A stretch of 64,000 bases of DNA, from NCBI GenBank assembly GCA_033964015.1, contig CM066923.1, forward strand, positions 9,103,978-9,167,977. The letters are read 5' to 3'. Of this stretch, positions 52,401-59,817 are shown in pieces. Source of the DNA: Scolanthus callimorphus (lineage: Eukaryota; Cnidaria; Anthozoa; Actiniaria; Edwardsiidae). Within the stretch, counting starts at the first letter, position 1, and each line of letters opens with the position of its first letter. The translations under genes and the position numbers were made by a program. Below the pieces are notes generated by a model. It had not been told where the DNA came from and made no database searches. It was given only the letters and a program-made list of their open reading frames with translations.

Positions 52401-55400
52401 AGTAAAAATAACATGTCTGATGTTTTGGCAAACCATTGTTTCATGTTGGGAAATTCCAAATCGTGGTGTTTTGGGTTTGTCCATTCGGCCAGTCAAACCG
52501 TCTAAACCAATCAGAGTTGGAATTTGGGGGAGAGGATCTTGAAAATGTTGAGATACCCACCAGCATGGGACTTTAGCTTGTATGACCCGCTTCCATCACT
52601 AGAGATGCGTCTCTCCACTGTTATAGATCGGCCATATTTCTCAGGACAGTATGCATCAGTTCCTCTATTTCTTAACTTGATTGAGATCACAGCATAACTA
52701 AGAAAAGGGACAGATAAAGTACCTCATCATTTGTTGGTCAGAAAAATTATGGAGTCAGAAAAAGTATCAGGGACTCTGACAGAATTACGACCAGAGGTTT
52801 AAATTATGTTAAATGCAATGTGTAAATTCATTTTGTGCTAACGTTTTGAGCATTATAGTCCTTCATCGCATTAGATCCTTGTTGATACAGACCATCTAAT
52901 TTTTCTTTAAAACTTTATACCAGTATCCTGTCAAACCTTTGTCAAACAGGAAACCCCTTCACTTTTAGGATTTCTGGATTAAATCTAAGGATTTCTGGAC
53001 CCCATTGAAACTCGTGAGCTGGGTCGTAAAGGAACCTGCTGAAGATTTTCATCAGGGGAGCATTATACCGACATTATACCGGTACCTGCATTCCTTCTTG
53101 ATAAATCCCTTTAGTGAGCTTCCTCTGTTAGTTGTTGCAGCTTTGCCACCAAGTCCCACAACCAGGCCAGTCATTATGGCACTTTTACCACCTGACATAT
53201 TTGAAGCATTCATGTCTTTTCATTGGCATAATATTTCTCACAGGAAAGTTATCAAAATAATTCACAGTAATAAGAAAAATTTGGCCTTGAAAAAGGAGGG
53301 GGGGAGATCTTTTGCAGAAGAGAATTTAGAGAGTAGTAATTTTTAAGGAGAGCATATAGTCAACACCAATAATAACGTAGTCTGTTTCAAAGGTGAGGGG
53401 GCAAAGGCTCAAAATGTTTTACTTACATCCATATCAGGGCCAAGAAAGTTTGCTTGGCGATAAAATTAGAGTTGGCAAAGTTTTCAACATTTGTCTTTCC
53501 CATTTACCAATCCTCATAAATAATGACAACTCTCTTGATCAAAACAGCATGTTATTTCGTACTCACTTCCATTCCTTCCTATTACGAAATTCACATTGGA
53601 TCCTAGTGGTACTTCCAGCATAGTGTGGCACATGAAATTCACCAGTGTGATCTTCTCAACGATACCAACTTCAGCCTCGGACTAAGGAATAAATATTGTG
53701 TTACCACTTTAACATGTCAACAGTGCTTGAAATTACAGTAATTCATAATCAAATTTTGAATTTGACGTTTTGTCCCAACATTGCAGCCATAATTCATGAG
53801 AAAATCTAGGCATAAATCCATTAAGAGAACACAGCAGAAACTAAAAACACAGTCATTATTTTACTCCTTAGTTCCCGTTCACACTGTGCAAATTTGGTCA
53901 TCAGAGGCCAAAACCAGTGCGAATGACATTTCTAAATTTTGGCAAATTTTGTCGAGCACTACCAAAGCTAAAAGAAGCCGGCTACAAAATTTGTCTACCT
54001 TTTTACTGCCTCCAATTTTTGTCTAGCCATGAAAACCTTTTGTTTCTTTGGCAGCTATCTGACACTTATCTCTCATGCTTGTCAGGTCTGATCATCAGCA
54101 GACAGGGGGTCAAATATAAAATGGTCTCAGTTTCGTTTTCTTCCCGCTATTTTACGATGTATCACAGATATAGAACGGACCTCGTGCTTCTTTCTCTCAA
54201 GATTTATTTTCTCGCGAACCCTTGGCTACAATCCATATAACTTCTTTACTGGATCACAAATATTTTCCATTATAACCGCCTGTCAATGAATTTCCTCTTG
54301 ATTGACAATTGTTGGTAGTTTTTGCTAGCAGTGCGAACGCGTCGAACAAATCTTGTTTTGACAACATTTAGAGCTCAGACAAATTTTGCCAAAGGCCAAA
54401 TTGACTTTTTGTAAGCAGTGCGAACAGGACCTTAGTGAAAAAAGTTACATGTAGGTCTCAAATATCTTATGGCTTATTGTCACCAGTGTTTGGCACAATT
54501 TCAAGCCCTAATCCACAATTCATAGACAGAATTGTTATGTTTTCAGGAATCACTCGCCTCAAAAAGACTAAACCATATGTCAACCCTCTCAAACAACATT
54601 ACCATATTTACCCGTATATAAGACGCACTTTTTTCACTCCAAAATGACCTTCAAAATCGGGGTGCGTCTTATACACGGAACATCACTTTTGAGAATTTGC
54701 ATAACAACCAATACAAAAGATCCTTTACAAATTTGCTGATTCATGGTTGTGTGGTTCGGTTGCACATAATAAAGCTAGGATTTCGATCCGTGAAACCTGC
54801 CAGCAGGCGCTGGGGAGGCTGTTTTTTTTAAACCTCGGAGTTCGTAGTCGCGAGCGCCATTTTGGAATTTGTCACTCGGCCCAGGACGCACGTCCAAAAA
54901 TCCAAGATGGCGCTCGTCGGCACTCGCGACCACGAACTCCGGGATTTTTGCGATAAAATCAGCCTGAAAACGCCTGCTAGAAGGCTACAATGCATATAAA
55001 TATTAGCACAACTATTTAAATTTTGCGTGAAATCGTGTGTAGCACAAGATTTATCTCAAACAAACAAAATAAAATGAAGAAGCAGTCGGAATATTTTACT
55101 CATCTGTTCGTGGCATAAAACATTTGCCCTCATGTTTATATTGTCATTTTCCACTTACTGCCAGTCTATTTCTCATGAGATTTCTTTATGGAAGTGCTGT
55201 TGCATGCAATAAAAATTGAAAAAATTAATTTTTTTGCCAAAATGACCTCAAAATTCAAGGTGCGTCTTATATACGGGTGCGTCTTATATACGGGTAAATA
55301 CGGTAAGTATTCCCAGCACCCAAATATTCAAATTTTCTTGGGGACATGCCTCTAAACCCCCTAGGGAACACATTTATCTCTAGGGTTTATAAAATGCTAA

Positions 55401-56019
55401 TAGCAATAACATAAACAAACACTTTGTGCCCTGATTTCAAATTTGTTGTTGACCATAAAACGTATTTGTTCCTGGATTTTTTTAGGGGTAAAACTTAATA
55501 ACTTAAGTAAATATCCAGGGCTTTCAATCTTTCTCTCAATCATTTCCAAGTGTGCAAATCCTTCTATTTTATTTATATTTACAAGTGGCATAAATATTTC
55601 CCTAGGCATTTTCAGATTTACTTTATTATTGCTCCCTATATAATCAGCCTGATATCACAATCAGGCTGGCTTTAATTTGCACCCCACCCCCTGTTACTGA
55701 AACCCGTATCGCTTTACTCGCACATTTCACAGTGAACGTGGAATTCACACATTCCATCCAGTATTGGTTCAATCAGATAGAACTAGTAAAATCTTACTCC
55801 ATTGGTCGCTAGCTCGGGCTGGGTGCAATCAAGATCATCTGAATCCTGCATTGTTTCGTCCTCATTTGCAATCGAATCCTCTTCTTGTTGCTCTTTACGA
55901 CTTCGCTTGCTAGCGCTTCCATGTGGTCCACGGCTTGTGCTCGGACCCGCACTTGCTTCATCTTCACTGCTCGGCTGAGAATCGTCCTCATTTTGCCTTC
56001 CTCGTTTCCTGTTCGCCAT
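25453..56019 (-). CDS. SMC6: SMC6, structural maintenance of chromosomes 6 (28 exons, complete)
   Basis: SMC6 is the ATPase partner of SMC5 in the complex that resolves recombination intermediates and restrains extrachromosomal DNA. Exons: 55798-56019, 53567-53681, 53086-53191, 52561-52697, 51974-52035, 51099-51179, 50573-50674, 46692-46829, 45860-46087, 45278-45366, 44642-44806, 44370-44548, 44031-44236, 43405-43485, 43169-43255, 42301-42410, 41619-41712, 40567-40632, 39824-39880, 37610-37660, 37286-37405, 36943-37080, 36620-36735, 33368-33467, 27922-28080, 26787-26939, 26488-26585, 25453-25561. Lengths sum to 3369 nt (1122 residues; human 1091) with unbroken phase. An acidic Ser-rich N-terminus is followed by Walker A GRNGSGKS at 109-116, coiled coils, a hinge at about 515-680 ([13 protein letters not shown]), a second coil, signature LSGGERS from 1020, and Walker [13 protein letters not shown]. 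Confidence 0.96.
25590..25745 (+). repeat. SINE-like fragment
   Basis: The segment shares ACTCCCGCGTCC, GTGGTT and AACGTCCCTCTGGTT with the element at 40190-40455, and resembles the body of a tRNA-derived SINE without its head. It lies just upstream of the final SMC6 exon, inside intron 27. Confidence 0.45.
26284..26375. repeat. Poly(C) tracts, SMC6 intron 27
   Basis: Two poly(C) runs, one of about 22 C, each followed by an A run and the shared string GTTAAATGGTCGGCC. A similar duplicated block (CCCCCCAAAAAAAAAGTTAA.AATGGTCC) lies at about 41566-41605. Such runs are error-prone in sequencing. Confidence 0.7.
27575..27835. repeat. Imperfect tandem repeat, SMC6 intron 25
   Basis: Two to three degenerate copies of a unit containing TCCCTTCTT, GTCCGTGAAAA, AAAGCGAGCGC, GATG and AAGT.CCGAAGGC, with spacing near 120 bp. 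A shorter tandem, CCGAAGGCACGGACGTTC, follows at the right end. The GC content is higher than in the surrounding intron. Confidence 0.6.
28507..33367. repeat. Large minisatellite, unit about 59 bp, about 82 copies
   Basis: The unit reads approximately ACAATTCTAATTACC + CACGCGCATGATAATTATCT + ACACGCACTGTTCTTTGTTT + TCTC. It occupies 4861 bp of the 5287-bp SMC6 intron 24 (28081-33367). Variants include CTACGCGC/CCATGCGC, TTCACTCACTG, and a short form ending ACACGCAGTTC. Blocks of variants recur; for example the ACCTGTGCGC unit at 32221 recurs at 32752, an offset of 531 bp or nine units, so there is higher-order structure. The right end coincides with the exon 24 splice donor. Identity and extent are directly visible; the copy number is length divided by unit. 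Confidence 0.97.
33737..34766. mobile_element. 1030-bp TTAA-flanked non-autonomous transposon, copy 1
   Basis: It begins TTAACTCTTTCCTGTCCG and ends CGGACAGGAAAGGGTTAA, an 18-bp inverted repeat with one mismatch that includes TTAA at both ends. TTAA targets and short inverted ends are typical of piggyBac-type elements. It contains a 70-codon frame at 34507-34719 ([20 protein letters not shown]...) with no recognised domain. It lies in SMC6 intron 23. Superfamily assignment is inferred from the TTAA site. Confidence 0.85.
35266..36295. mobile_element. 1030-bp TTAA-flanked non-autonomous transposon, copy 2
   Basis: Same orientation, ends, length and internal 70-codon frame (36036-36248) as the copy at 33737-34766. 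Reading along both, I saw one difference (GTGAGCC versus GTGAACC near position 125 of the element). The two are separated by about 500 bp of unrelated DNA in the same intron. Confidence 0.85.
37789..37982. mobile_element. MITE-like element with CCGTTCACAC ends, TTA duplication
   Basis: GACCCCGTTCACACGAGACC at the left mirrors GGTCTAGTGTGAACGTGGTC at the right. TTA lies on each side (37786-37788 and 37983-37985). The interior repeats the motif TTGTACCGGT. It sits in SMC6 intron 19, beside exon 20. Confidence 0.75.
38815..39147 (-). CDS. Possible terminal exon encoding a BESS motif, nested in SMC6 intron 19
   Basis: An open frame ends at TAG (38815-38817). Its last 45 residues, [20 protein letters not shown] followed by [19 protein letters not shown], resemble the BESS motif of MADF-BESS proteins, including those coded by some Harbinger-type transposons. 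A plausible acceptor (CCAACTTACAG) precedes residue [11 protein letters not shown]. An AATAAA on the minus strand near 38401 could end the transcript. No MADF or Myb-like upstream exon was found. It may be a domesticated or decayed transposon gene rather than a host gene. Confidence 0.45.
   Translation of the reverse strand, partial: QKVTAEGDKGEEVNKGGHLPREEKPPKETTTKNVSTQQTSLSLIEVAEQTVDANPTVPLASPKRQKLSDDEHFGQTIARQLTKIPEGQEKDKLKLDIQMLIHSTLYGRRP
39989..40161. mobile_element. MITE-like element with ATAGAGCAGATTTCG termini
   Basis: ATAGAGCAGATTTCGTATGA at the left is mirrored by TCATACGAAATCTGCTCTAT at the right, an essentially perfect inverted repeat. The interior is GC-rich (ACGGAACCTGGCCTGCTGT). 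A related fragment with GATTTCGTATGA and CACGGAACCTGGCCTGCTGT lies at about 41776-41880. Confidence 0.8.
40190..40455 (-). repeat. tRNA-headed SINE-like element
   Basis: On the minus strand the segment opens with CACGGTTGCTTCAGTTGGTA and GAGCGCTGCTCTAACGC, which resembles the 5' half of a tRNA with its A box. It continues with AACCAGAGGGACGTTAAAGA, shared with the fragment at 25590-25745. No clear tail is seen. Confidence 0.5.
40704..40914. mobile_element. MITE-like element with TAGGCCATTTGCACTAACTG ends
   Basis: The left end TAGGCCATTTGCACTAACTG plus AGTCACGTGATC is the near-complement of GATCATGTGACCCAGTTAGTGC plus AAGTGGCCTA at the right. It is 211 bp long, in SMC6 intron 17, with no coding potential. 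Confidence 0.75.
45491..45675. mobile_element. MITE-like element, AGTGCTGT family, copy 1
   Basis: The interior (TTCTAAGCAGGTGGTTATTT, GTAGCTGGCCCTGTTTGGCT, ATTATGCTTTTGT) matches, in opposite orientation, the element at 52116-52301. The ends AGTGCTGTTAGAA and TTCTGACAG are inverted. It lies in SMC6 intron 9. Confidence 0.65.
47215..47853. repeat. Degenerate tandem repeat carrying CRE-like TGACGTCA motifs
   Basis: Four to five diverged copies of a unit of roughly 130 bp with the order TTTTCTAGTTTTGATGACGT, CATGACCTTGGTGGTGCACC, AACTTTACCCAAGTTTGGTC, and ACCTAGTGATGTTGCCTTCT. The final unit is split by the element at 47857 and resumes at 49945-49985. It lies in SMC6 intron 7. Confidence 0.8.
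48263..48406. repeat. Two tandem 72-bp copies, each with a hairpin
   Basis: Each copy starts ATGGAGTTATTATGTGC and includes GGAGTTATTA mirrored by TAATAACTCC, followed by two GATAAATCACAGAA blocks. The copies appear identical. They lie inside the CACTA-type element. Confidence 0.85.
48482..48710 (+). promoter_or_regulatory. TATA promoter-like segment and first-exon-like stretch inside the CACTA element
   Basis: ATTGG at 48482 and TATAAAAGG at 48491-48499 are spaced like a CCAAT/TATA promoter. The first ATG downstream (48572-48574) opens an 11-codon frame ending TGA. A strong splice donor, AAG|GTGAGT, lies at 48709. This could be the transposase promoter and 5' exon kept by a deletion derivative. 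Activity is inferred. Confidence 0.5.
50846..50944. mobile_element. Short MITE-like element, GGTTGGTATTCACTA ends
   Basis: TTAGGGTTGGTATTCACTA and TAGTGAAAACCAATTCTTA form imperfect inverted ends around CATAAGCATAAGG / CTTATGCTTATC arms. Similar CTTATGCTT and GTGAAAACCA strings occur near 16600 and 16890 in the first nicastrin introns. Confidence 0.55.
52116..52301. mobile_element. MITE-like element, AGTGCTGT family, copy 2
   Basis: AGTGCTGTCAGAA at the left mirrors TTCTGACAGCACT at the right. The interior is the reverse-complement relative of 45491-45675. It lies in SMC6 intron 4. Confidence 0.7.
53871..54430. mobile_element. TIR element with CCGTTCACAC ends, about 560 bp, CTTA duplication
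   Basis: GTTCCCGTTCACACTGTGC at the left mirrors GCAGTGCGAACAGGAC at the right. CTTA flanks both ends (53867-53870 and 54431-54434). Internal strings CAAATTT and GGCCAAA recur inverted. The ends resemble 37789-37982, but the interior is different. It lies in SMC6 intron 1. Confidence 0.7.
54600..55305. mobile_element. TIR element, TACCRTATTTACCCGTATAT family, copy 1
   Basis: The ends TACCATATTTACCCGTATAT and ATATACGGGTAAATACGGTA are inverted, next to a repeated GTGCGTCTTATA. The centre holds a second inverted pair: GGAGTTCGTAGTCGCGAGCG / CACTCGCGACCACGAACTCC. It has the same architecture as 60800-61514. No transposase frame was found. It lies in SMC6 intron 1. Confidence 0.82.
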
Positions 56020-56313
56020 GTTATGGTTTACTTACAAGATGACCACAGATATAGTCGGTTTTAGGGCTTTACGAGGTTAAAATAAGGCTAGAAATAGGAA
56101 GAAATGCGAGATAACTACGCTCCATCTACAAGGTGTCAACACATTTCGGCGGGAAATGGACAGCAAAAGACTGCAATGCATTGTGGTGCTAAAAATATCC
56201 ACAGGCAACCCGAAACGAGAAGATGTAAGCAACAAAATTAGGGATTTGAACAAAGAGAATTTTTCAGAAACTGGCGGAGATCTTTACTGCATAAGTAAAA
56301 GAATTTTTTTTTA
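56020..56313. promoter_or_regulatory. SMC6 upstream region
   Basis: This is the DNA between the SMC6 ATG and the 3' end of the LINE. It must contain the SMC6 5' UTR and at least part of its promoter. I see no TATA box. The ATG is in the context ATAACATGGCGAAC, which partly matches the YY1-like string found at other starts in the window. Confidence 0.45.
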
Positions 56314-59300
56314 GAACATAATAATAATAATAACCTTTATTGACGTTTACAACGCTATAGCGTTCAATGGTCACTATACTAAAATTGTAGTAATATAAAT
56401 ACAAATCTTTTAAGTTAAAAAAAATACTATAATATATATTATATATAAATTATTAAATGCGTCTTAGAGCGTTTGAGTCAGCTTATTGGAGCGTATTTTA
56501 AAACACCGAGAAATATATTTCGCCAAAGGGTTTTCTAAACCTTCTGAGGTCAGAAGCCATTTGAACTTTTCTAGACATGGCAGAGCCGCAAAGAATGGGA
56601 TAAGTCCCACTGCCACGTCGAAAAGTTTCTTTCGTTCAACATCGTATAGCTTGCAGTTAATGAGGAAGTGCATCTCATCTTCCACTTCCCCATCACTACA
56701 AGCCATACAATGCCTTTCTTCTCTCGGAGTTGGCTTTGGTTTCTCGTACCGCCCCGTTTCGACCCTTAGTTTATGAGCGCTGACTCGAAATTTTGTTAAG
56801 GCTGTCCTTCTTTCTCTGCTCTTGACCACAGACAGATACCTTTCCTTTTTATATGTATCTTTTATAATGTCATAAGTGCAGAGTTTACCGCTATTTTGTT
56901 TAGAATGTTGCCATGCCTGGATGTAAGAGTCACGCAGTGTGTCTTTTATACTGCTAAGTAAAAAACGTGTAAGTGTTATCTCTTGCATCCAGACATAGCT
57001 TCTACCGGCGTGATTCAGTAATGATCGCACACTTGCTGACCAGCTTTTCTGGCCCTTGTCCGCCAGGGTTTGTGACACCCTGTATGCTTGACTTATAAGT
57101 CTCGAGGGTTCGGAGTGCACAAGGTGTGACCAATACTTAAGAACAATGCCTTTAATATCGATCTCTAGGGGGAATCTCCCTAATTCTGATAAAACAGCTA
57201 TATTACTAGCTTTACTATGTACCCCCAGAATCCATTTGCACATTTTTATATGTACAGCCTCAATCGCATTTAAGGATTCTGTCCCCCATACTGCTGAGCC
57301 GTACAGCAAGATGGGTTTTATAAGGGAGTCAAATAGTTTAGCCAGAACGTCCGGGTCTGCATTTATATTATCAGAGAAGATACTCTTCTTGAGCGTATAC
57401 AGAGCTTTTTTCGCCTTCTCTGCTAAATTCGTTTTGGTGTTACCAAATGTTCCCGTGGTATTGAAAGTTATTCCGAGGTAGGTGAAGGCATTTGTTGATT
57501 TGATATTTTGACCCTCCAACCTAAAATCACTATCGGAATCTTTAAGGCGACCACCTTTCCGAAAGACCATGGTTTTTGTCTTCGAAAGGTTGATTGTTAA
57601 CTTCCATTTTGAACAGTATTCGCTCAAGGTATTAATTGACTCTTGTAGTCCTACAGGATTACTAGACAGCATGACTAAGTCGTCAGCATATAACAAGGAA
57701 TGCACTTTGTTTTCTTCGAGGGTGACACCACCATTTTTGCTCGATTCCGAGAGAACCTCTTCGACGTCATTTATGTATAAATTGAATAGCAACGGGCTGA
57801 GGTTACTCCCCTGCATCACACCTGTATTACACTCGAAGAAATCAGAAAGGCCTTGTTTTGTTTTAACGCAAGCTTTTGTGGAGGAGTACATATTTCTTAT
57901 GAGGCCAAGGAACCTTGGAGAAACTCCGGTTTTCATGAGCTTCAACCATAACAAGTCCCTATTTATCGAATCAAACGCCTTTTTGAAATCCACAAAGCAT
58001 GCGTAAACTTTTTTGCCTTCTTGTAAATATTTATCTGTGATTGCCTTTAATATAAATATATTGTCAACAGTACTATATCCTTGTCTGAAGCCTGCTTGGT
58101 TGTCTACTAAAATCCCGTGTTCATCACAAAAGCAATACAATCGGGTAGTCAGAATTCCTATCAGTAACTTCCCTAGACAGTTAAGCAACGTAATTCCTCT
58201 ATAATTGGCAGGATTGTCCTTTTTGCCCGATTTAAAGATAGTTACAAGCATTCCGGTTGACCAAGCGCTAGGGTAATTGCCACTACTCATGATAAGGCCG
58301 AACAACTTTGCAAGAGGTAATAACAGCTGCTCTTGACCATGAATAAACATTTCATTTATAAGGCCGTCTACACCGCCGCTTTTTCCTCTTTTGAGTTTGT
58401 TAATTGCGCTTTTTATTTCTTCCTGCGTAATTTCTGCGTCTAAGACGTCAACGAGTGTATTATCCTCTTTGCAATATCGTTCAACTTCGATAAATTCGTC
58501 ACTTTTCTCACTCTCGTTAATTGGGCTATTGTAAAGTGCACTAAAGTGATCGGTCCATTGTTTATTACTAATGTTCGGTTCTACCGCTTGGTCACAATCA
58601 CGGGCTGAATTGTTTTTCATTTTCTTTAGCCTCGACCAAAAATGTTTGCTATTCTTTTCATTGCTAGCGTGAACTAACTGATTGACTTGCTTTTGTGCTA
58701 ACCCTAATTTACGCGCCCTTACCAACTTCCGATAGTTTCTTTTTGTTAGATAATACTGACCCCTTAACTTGTTATTCAGAGGGTCTTTAGACAATGACTT
58801 GGCCAGCTTTTTTAGTGCTTTTTTGAGAGATTTGCAGTCGGAATTGAACCATGGCTTATGCCGCTTCCGTTTTGTTGCTTTTAAATTAGCCGGCTGTTTT
58901 ACTTTAAGCGCGGATAAGCCTATTGTTCTCAGAATTTCTGTGATATCGCTCGTTGCTGATTCAATGCCTATTTGAGTACCTTCGTAATTACGTTCTAAAA
59001 AAGCATGCAACAAGTTGGTACTATTTACGTTACTAATGGATTCTTTATACTTCGCATGATCTGTCTCTGAGGTGCATATAAAGGGTGCATAATTGTTGCC
59101 CCCTTGCTCTTTGTTTGCAAGTTCAGTGAACTCAGTGGCTGCATCAGAGCTTTGATCAAGGTCACATTTGATAATGAAAGATATCGGGCAGTGGTCAGAC
59201 AATATGTTAAGTGGATGAACCTTAAATTCTAAGACGCTCTCTAGTAACTCTTGTTCTACAAGTAGATAATCAACCACGCTCGAGCCGTTATAACGATGAC

Positions 59301-59595
59301 AGGTGAAACTTCCAGATTCATCCCCCTTAGTTCTACCGTTAACGATCCGCATTCCCGAAGCTTTACAAAAATCAATCAAATTACTCCCATATTCGTTTAT
59401 CGTTTTATCCTGAGAACTTCTTTTTCGAATGTTCTCATCCGGGACATAGTCTTCCGGTAGGGGTAGGAAGTGATTATTATCATCTTCTATAAAATCTACA
59501 GTTTCACCTGTTCTCGAATTAAAATCGCCGAAAATAGCCACATTTCCTATTGCATTATATTTTGCACTTTCATTTTCCATGATTTCGAACGGCTA
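56314..59595 (-). mobile_element. 5'-truncated non-LTR retrotransposon (LINE)
   Basis: It reads on the minus strand. The 3' end is AATAAAGGTTATTATTATTA, a short TTA microsatellite tail, near 56317-56340. Homology to LINE ORF2 begins close to 59580, and the sequence upstream no longer reads as endonuclease, as expected for a 5'-truncated insertion. No convincing target-site duplication was identified by eye. It sits between the divergent SMC6 and U2AF1 genes. Confidence 0.85.
56464..59580 (-). CDS. LINE ORF2: partial endonuclease, reverse transcriptase, C-terminal zinc motif
   Basis: This is an uninterrupted frame of 1038 codons. Residues 1-135 hold the C-terminal part of an apurinic-type endonuclease (IFGDFNSRTGE, VDYLLVEQ, SDHCPISF). 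The reverse transcriptase follows: GKSGGVDGLINEMF near 398, NYRGITLLNCLGKLL, QAGFRQGYSTVDN, CFVDFKKAFDSINRD, GVMQGSNLSPLLFNLYIND, and the catalytic YADD near residue 631. A CMAC...H....C motif near 960 is the zinc-like tail of jockey/CR1/L2-type elements. The absence of stops suggests recent insertion. The front of the endonuclease, with its first catalytic residues, is missing, so the copy should not be autonomous. The exact clade needs a phylogeny. Confidence 0.9.
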   Translation of the reverse strand: MENESAKYNAIGNVAIFGDFNSRTGETVDFIEDDNNHFLPLPEDYVPDENIRKRSSQDKTINEYGSNLIDFCKASGMRIVNGRTKGDESGSFTCHRYNGSSVVDYLLVEQELLESVLEFKVHPLNILSDHCPISFIIKCDLDQSSDAATEFTELANKEQGGNNYAPFICTSETDHAKYKESISNVNSTNLLHAFLERNYEGTQIGIESATSDITEILRTIGLSALKVKQPANLKATKRKRHKPWFNSDCKSLKKALKKLAKSLSKDPLNNKLRGQYYLTKRNYRKLVRARKLGLAQKQVNQLVHASNEKNSKHFWSRLKKMKNNSARDCDQAVEPNISNKQWTDHFSALYNSPINESEKSDEFIEVERYCKEDNTLVDVLDAEITQEEIKSAINKLKRGKSGGVDGLINEMFIHGQEQLLLPLAKLFGLIMSSGNYPSAWSTGMLVTIFKSGKKDNPANYRGITLLNCLGKLLIGILTTRLYCFCDEHGILVDNQAGFRQGYSTVDNIFILKAITDKYLQEGKKVYACFVDFKKAFDSINRDLLWLKLMKTGVSPRFLGLIRNMYSSTKACVKTKQGLSDFFECNTGVMQGSNLSPLLFNLYINDVEEVLSESSKNGGVTLEENKVHSLLYADDLVMLSSNPVGLQESINTLSEYCSKWKLTINLSKTKTMVFRKGGRLKDSDSDFRLEGQNIKSTNAFTYLGITFNTTGTFGNTKTNLAEKAKKALYTLKKSIFSDNINADPDVLAKLFDSLIKPILLYGSAVWGTESLNAIEAVHIKMCKWILGVHSKASNIAVLSELGRFPLEIDIKGIVLKYWSHLVHSEPSRLISQAYRVSQTLADKGQKSWSASVRSLLNHAGRSYVWMQEITLTRFLLSSIKDTLRDSYIQAWQHSKQNSGKLCTYDIIKDTYKKERYLSVVKSRERRTALTKFRVSAHKLRVETGRYEKPKPTPREERHCMACSDGEVEDEMHFLINCKLYDVERKKLFDVAVGLIPFFAALPCLEKFKWLLTSEGLENPLAKYISRCFKIRSNKLTQTL

Positions 59596-59817
59596 TTTCA
59601 TAACACAGAAGCGAAAATATCTAAAATAAAGTAGTGATTTTTTACAAATCTGATGAGCGACTTCGTTTGACCTCCGACCCCGACGACGAATATATTATGG
59701 TATCGAAGAAAATGTGGGAAAAAATAAAATGTTAAGAATTCCTCACGCTAAACTGCATGACGGGTAATTTTTAATAGCAATGCATTATGGGTAAATAGTG
59801 ACTCGTCGAAATCCAAG
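59596..59817 (+). promoter_or_regulatory. U2AF1 upstream region
   Basis: Only about 220 bp separate the end of LINE homology from the U2AF1 start codon. It holds GCATTATGGGTAA and no TATA box, and the start lies in ATCCAAGATGGCGG. The 5' UTR and core promoter of U2AF1 should be here. Confidence 0.5.

Noticed and set aside
57569..58006. 145-codon plus-strand frame
   Set aside because: It is antisense to the reverse transcriptase of the LINE and matches nothing on its own strand.
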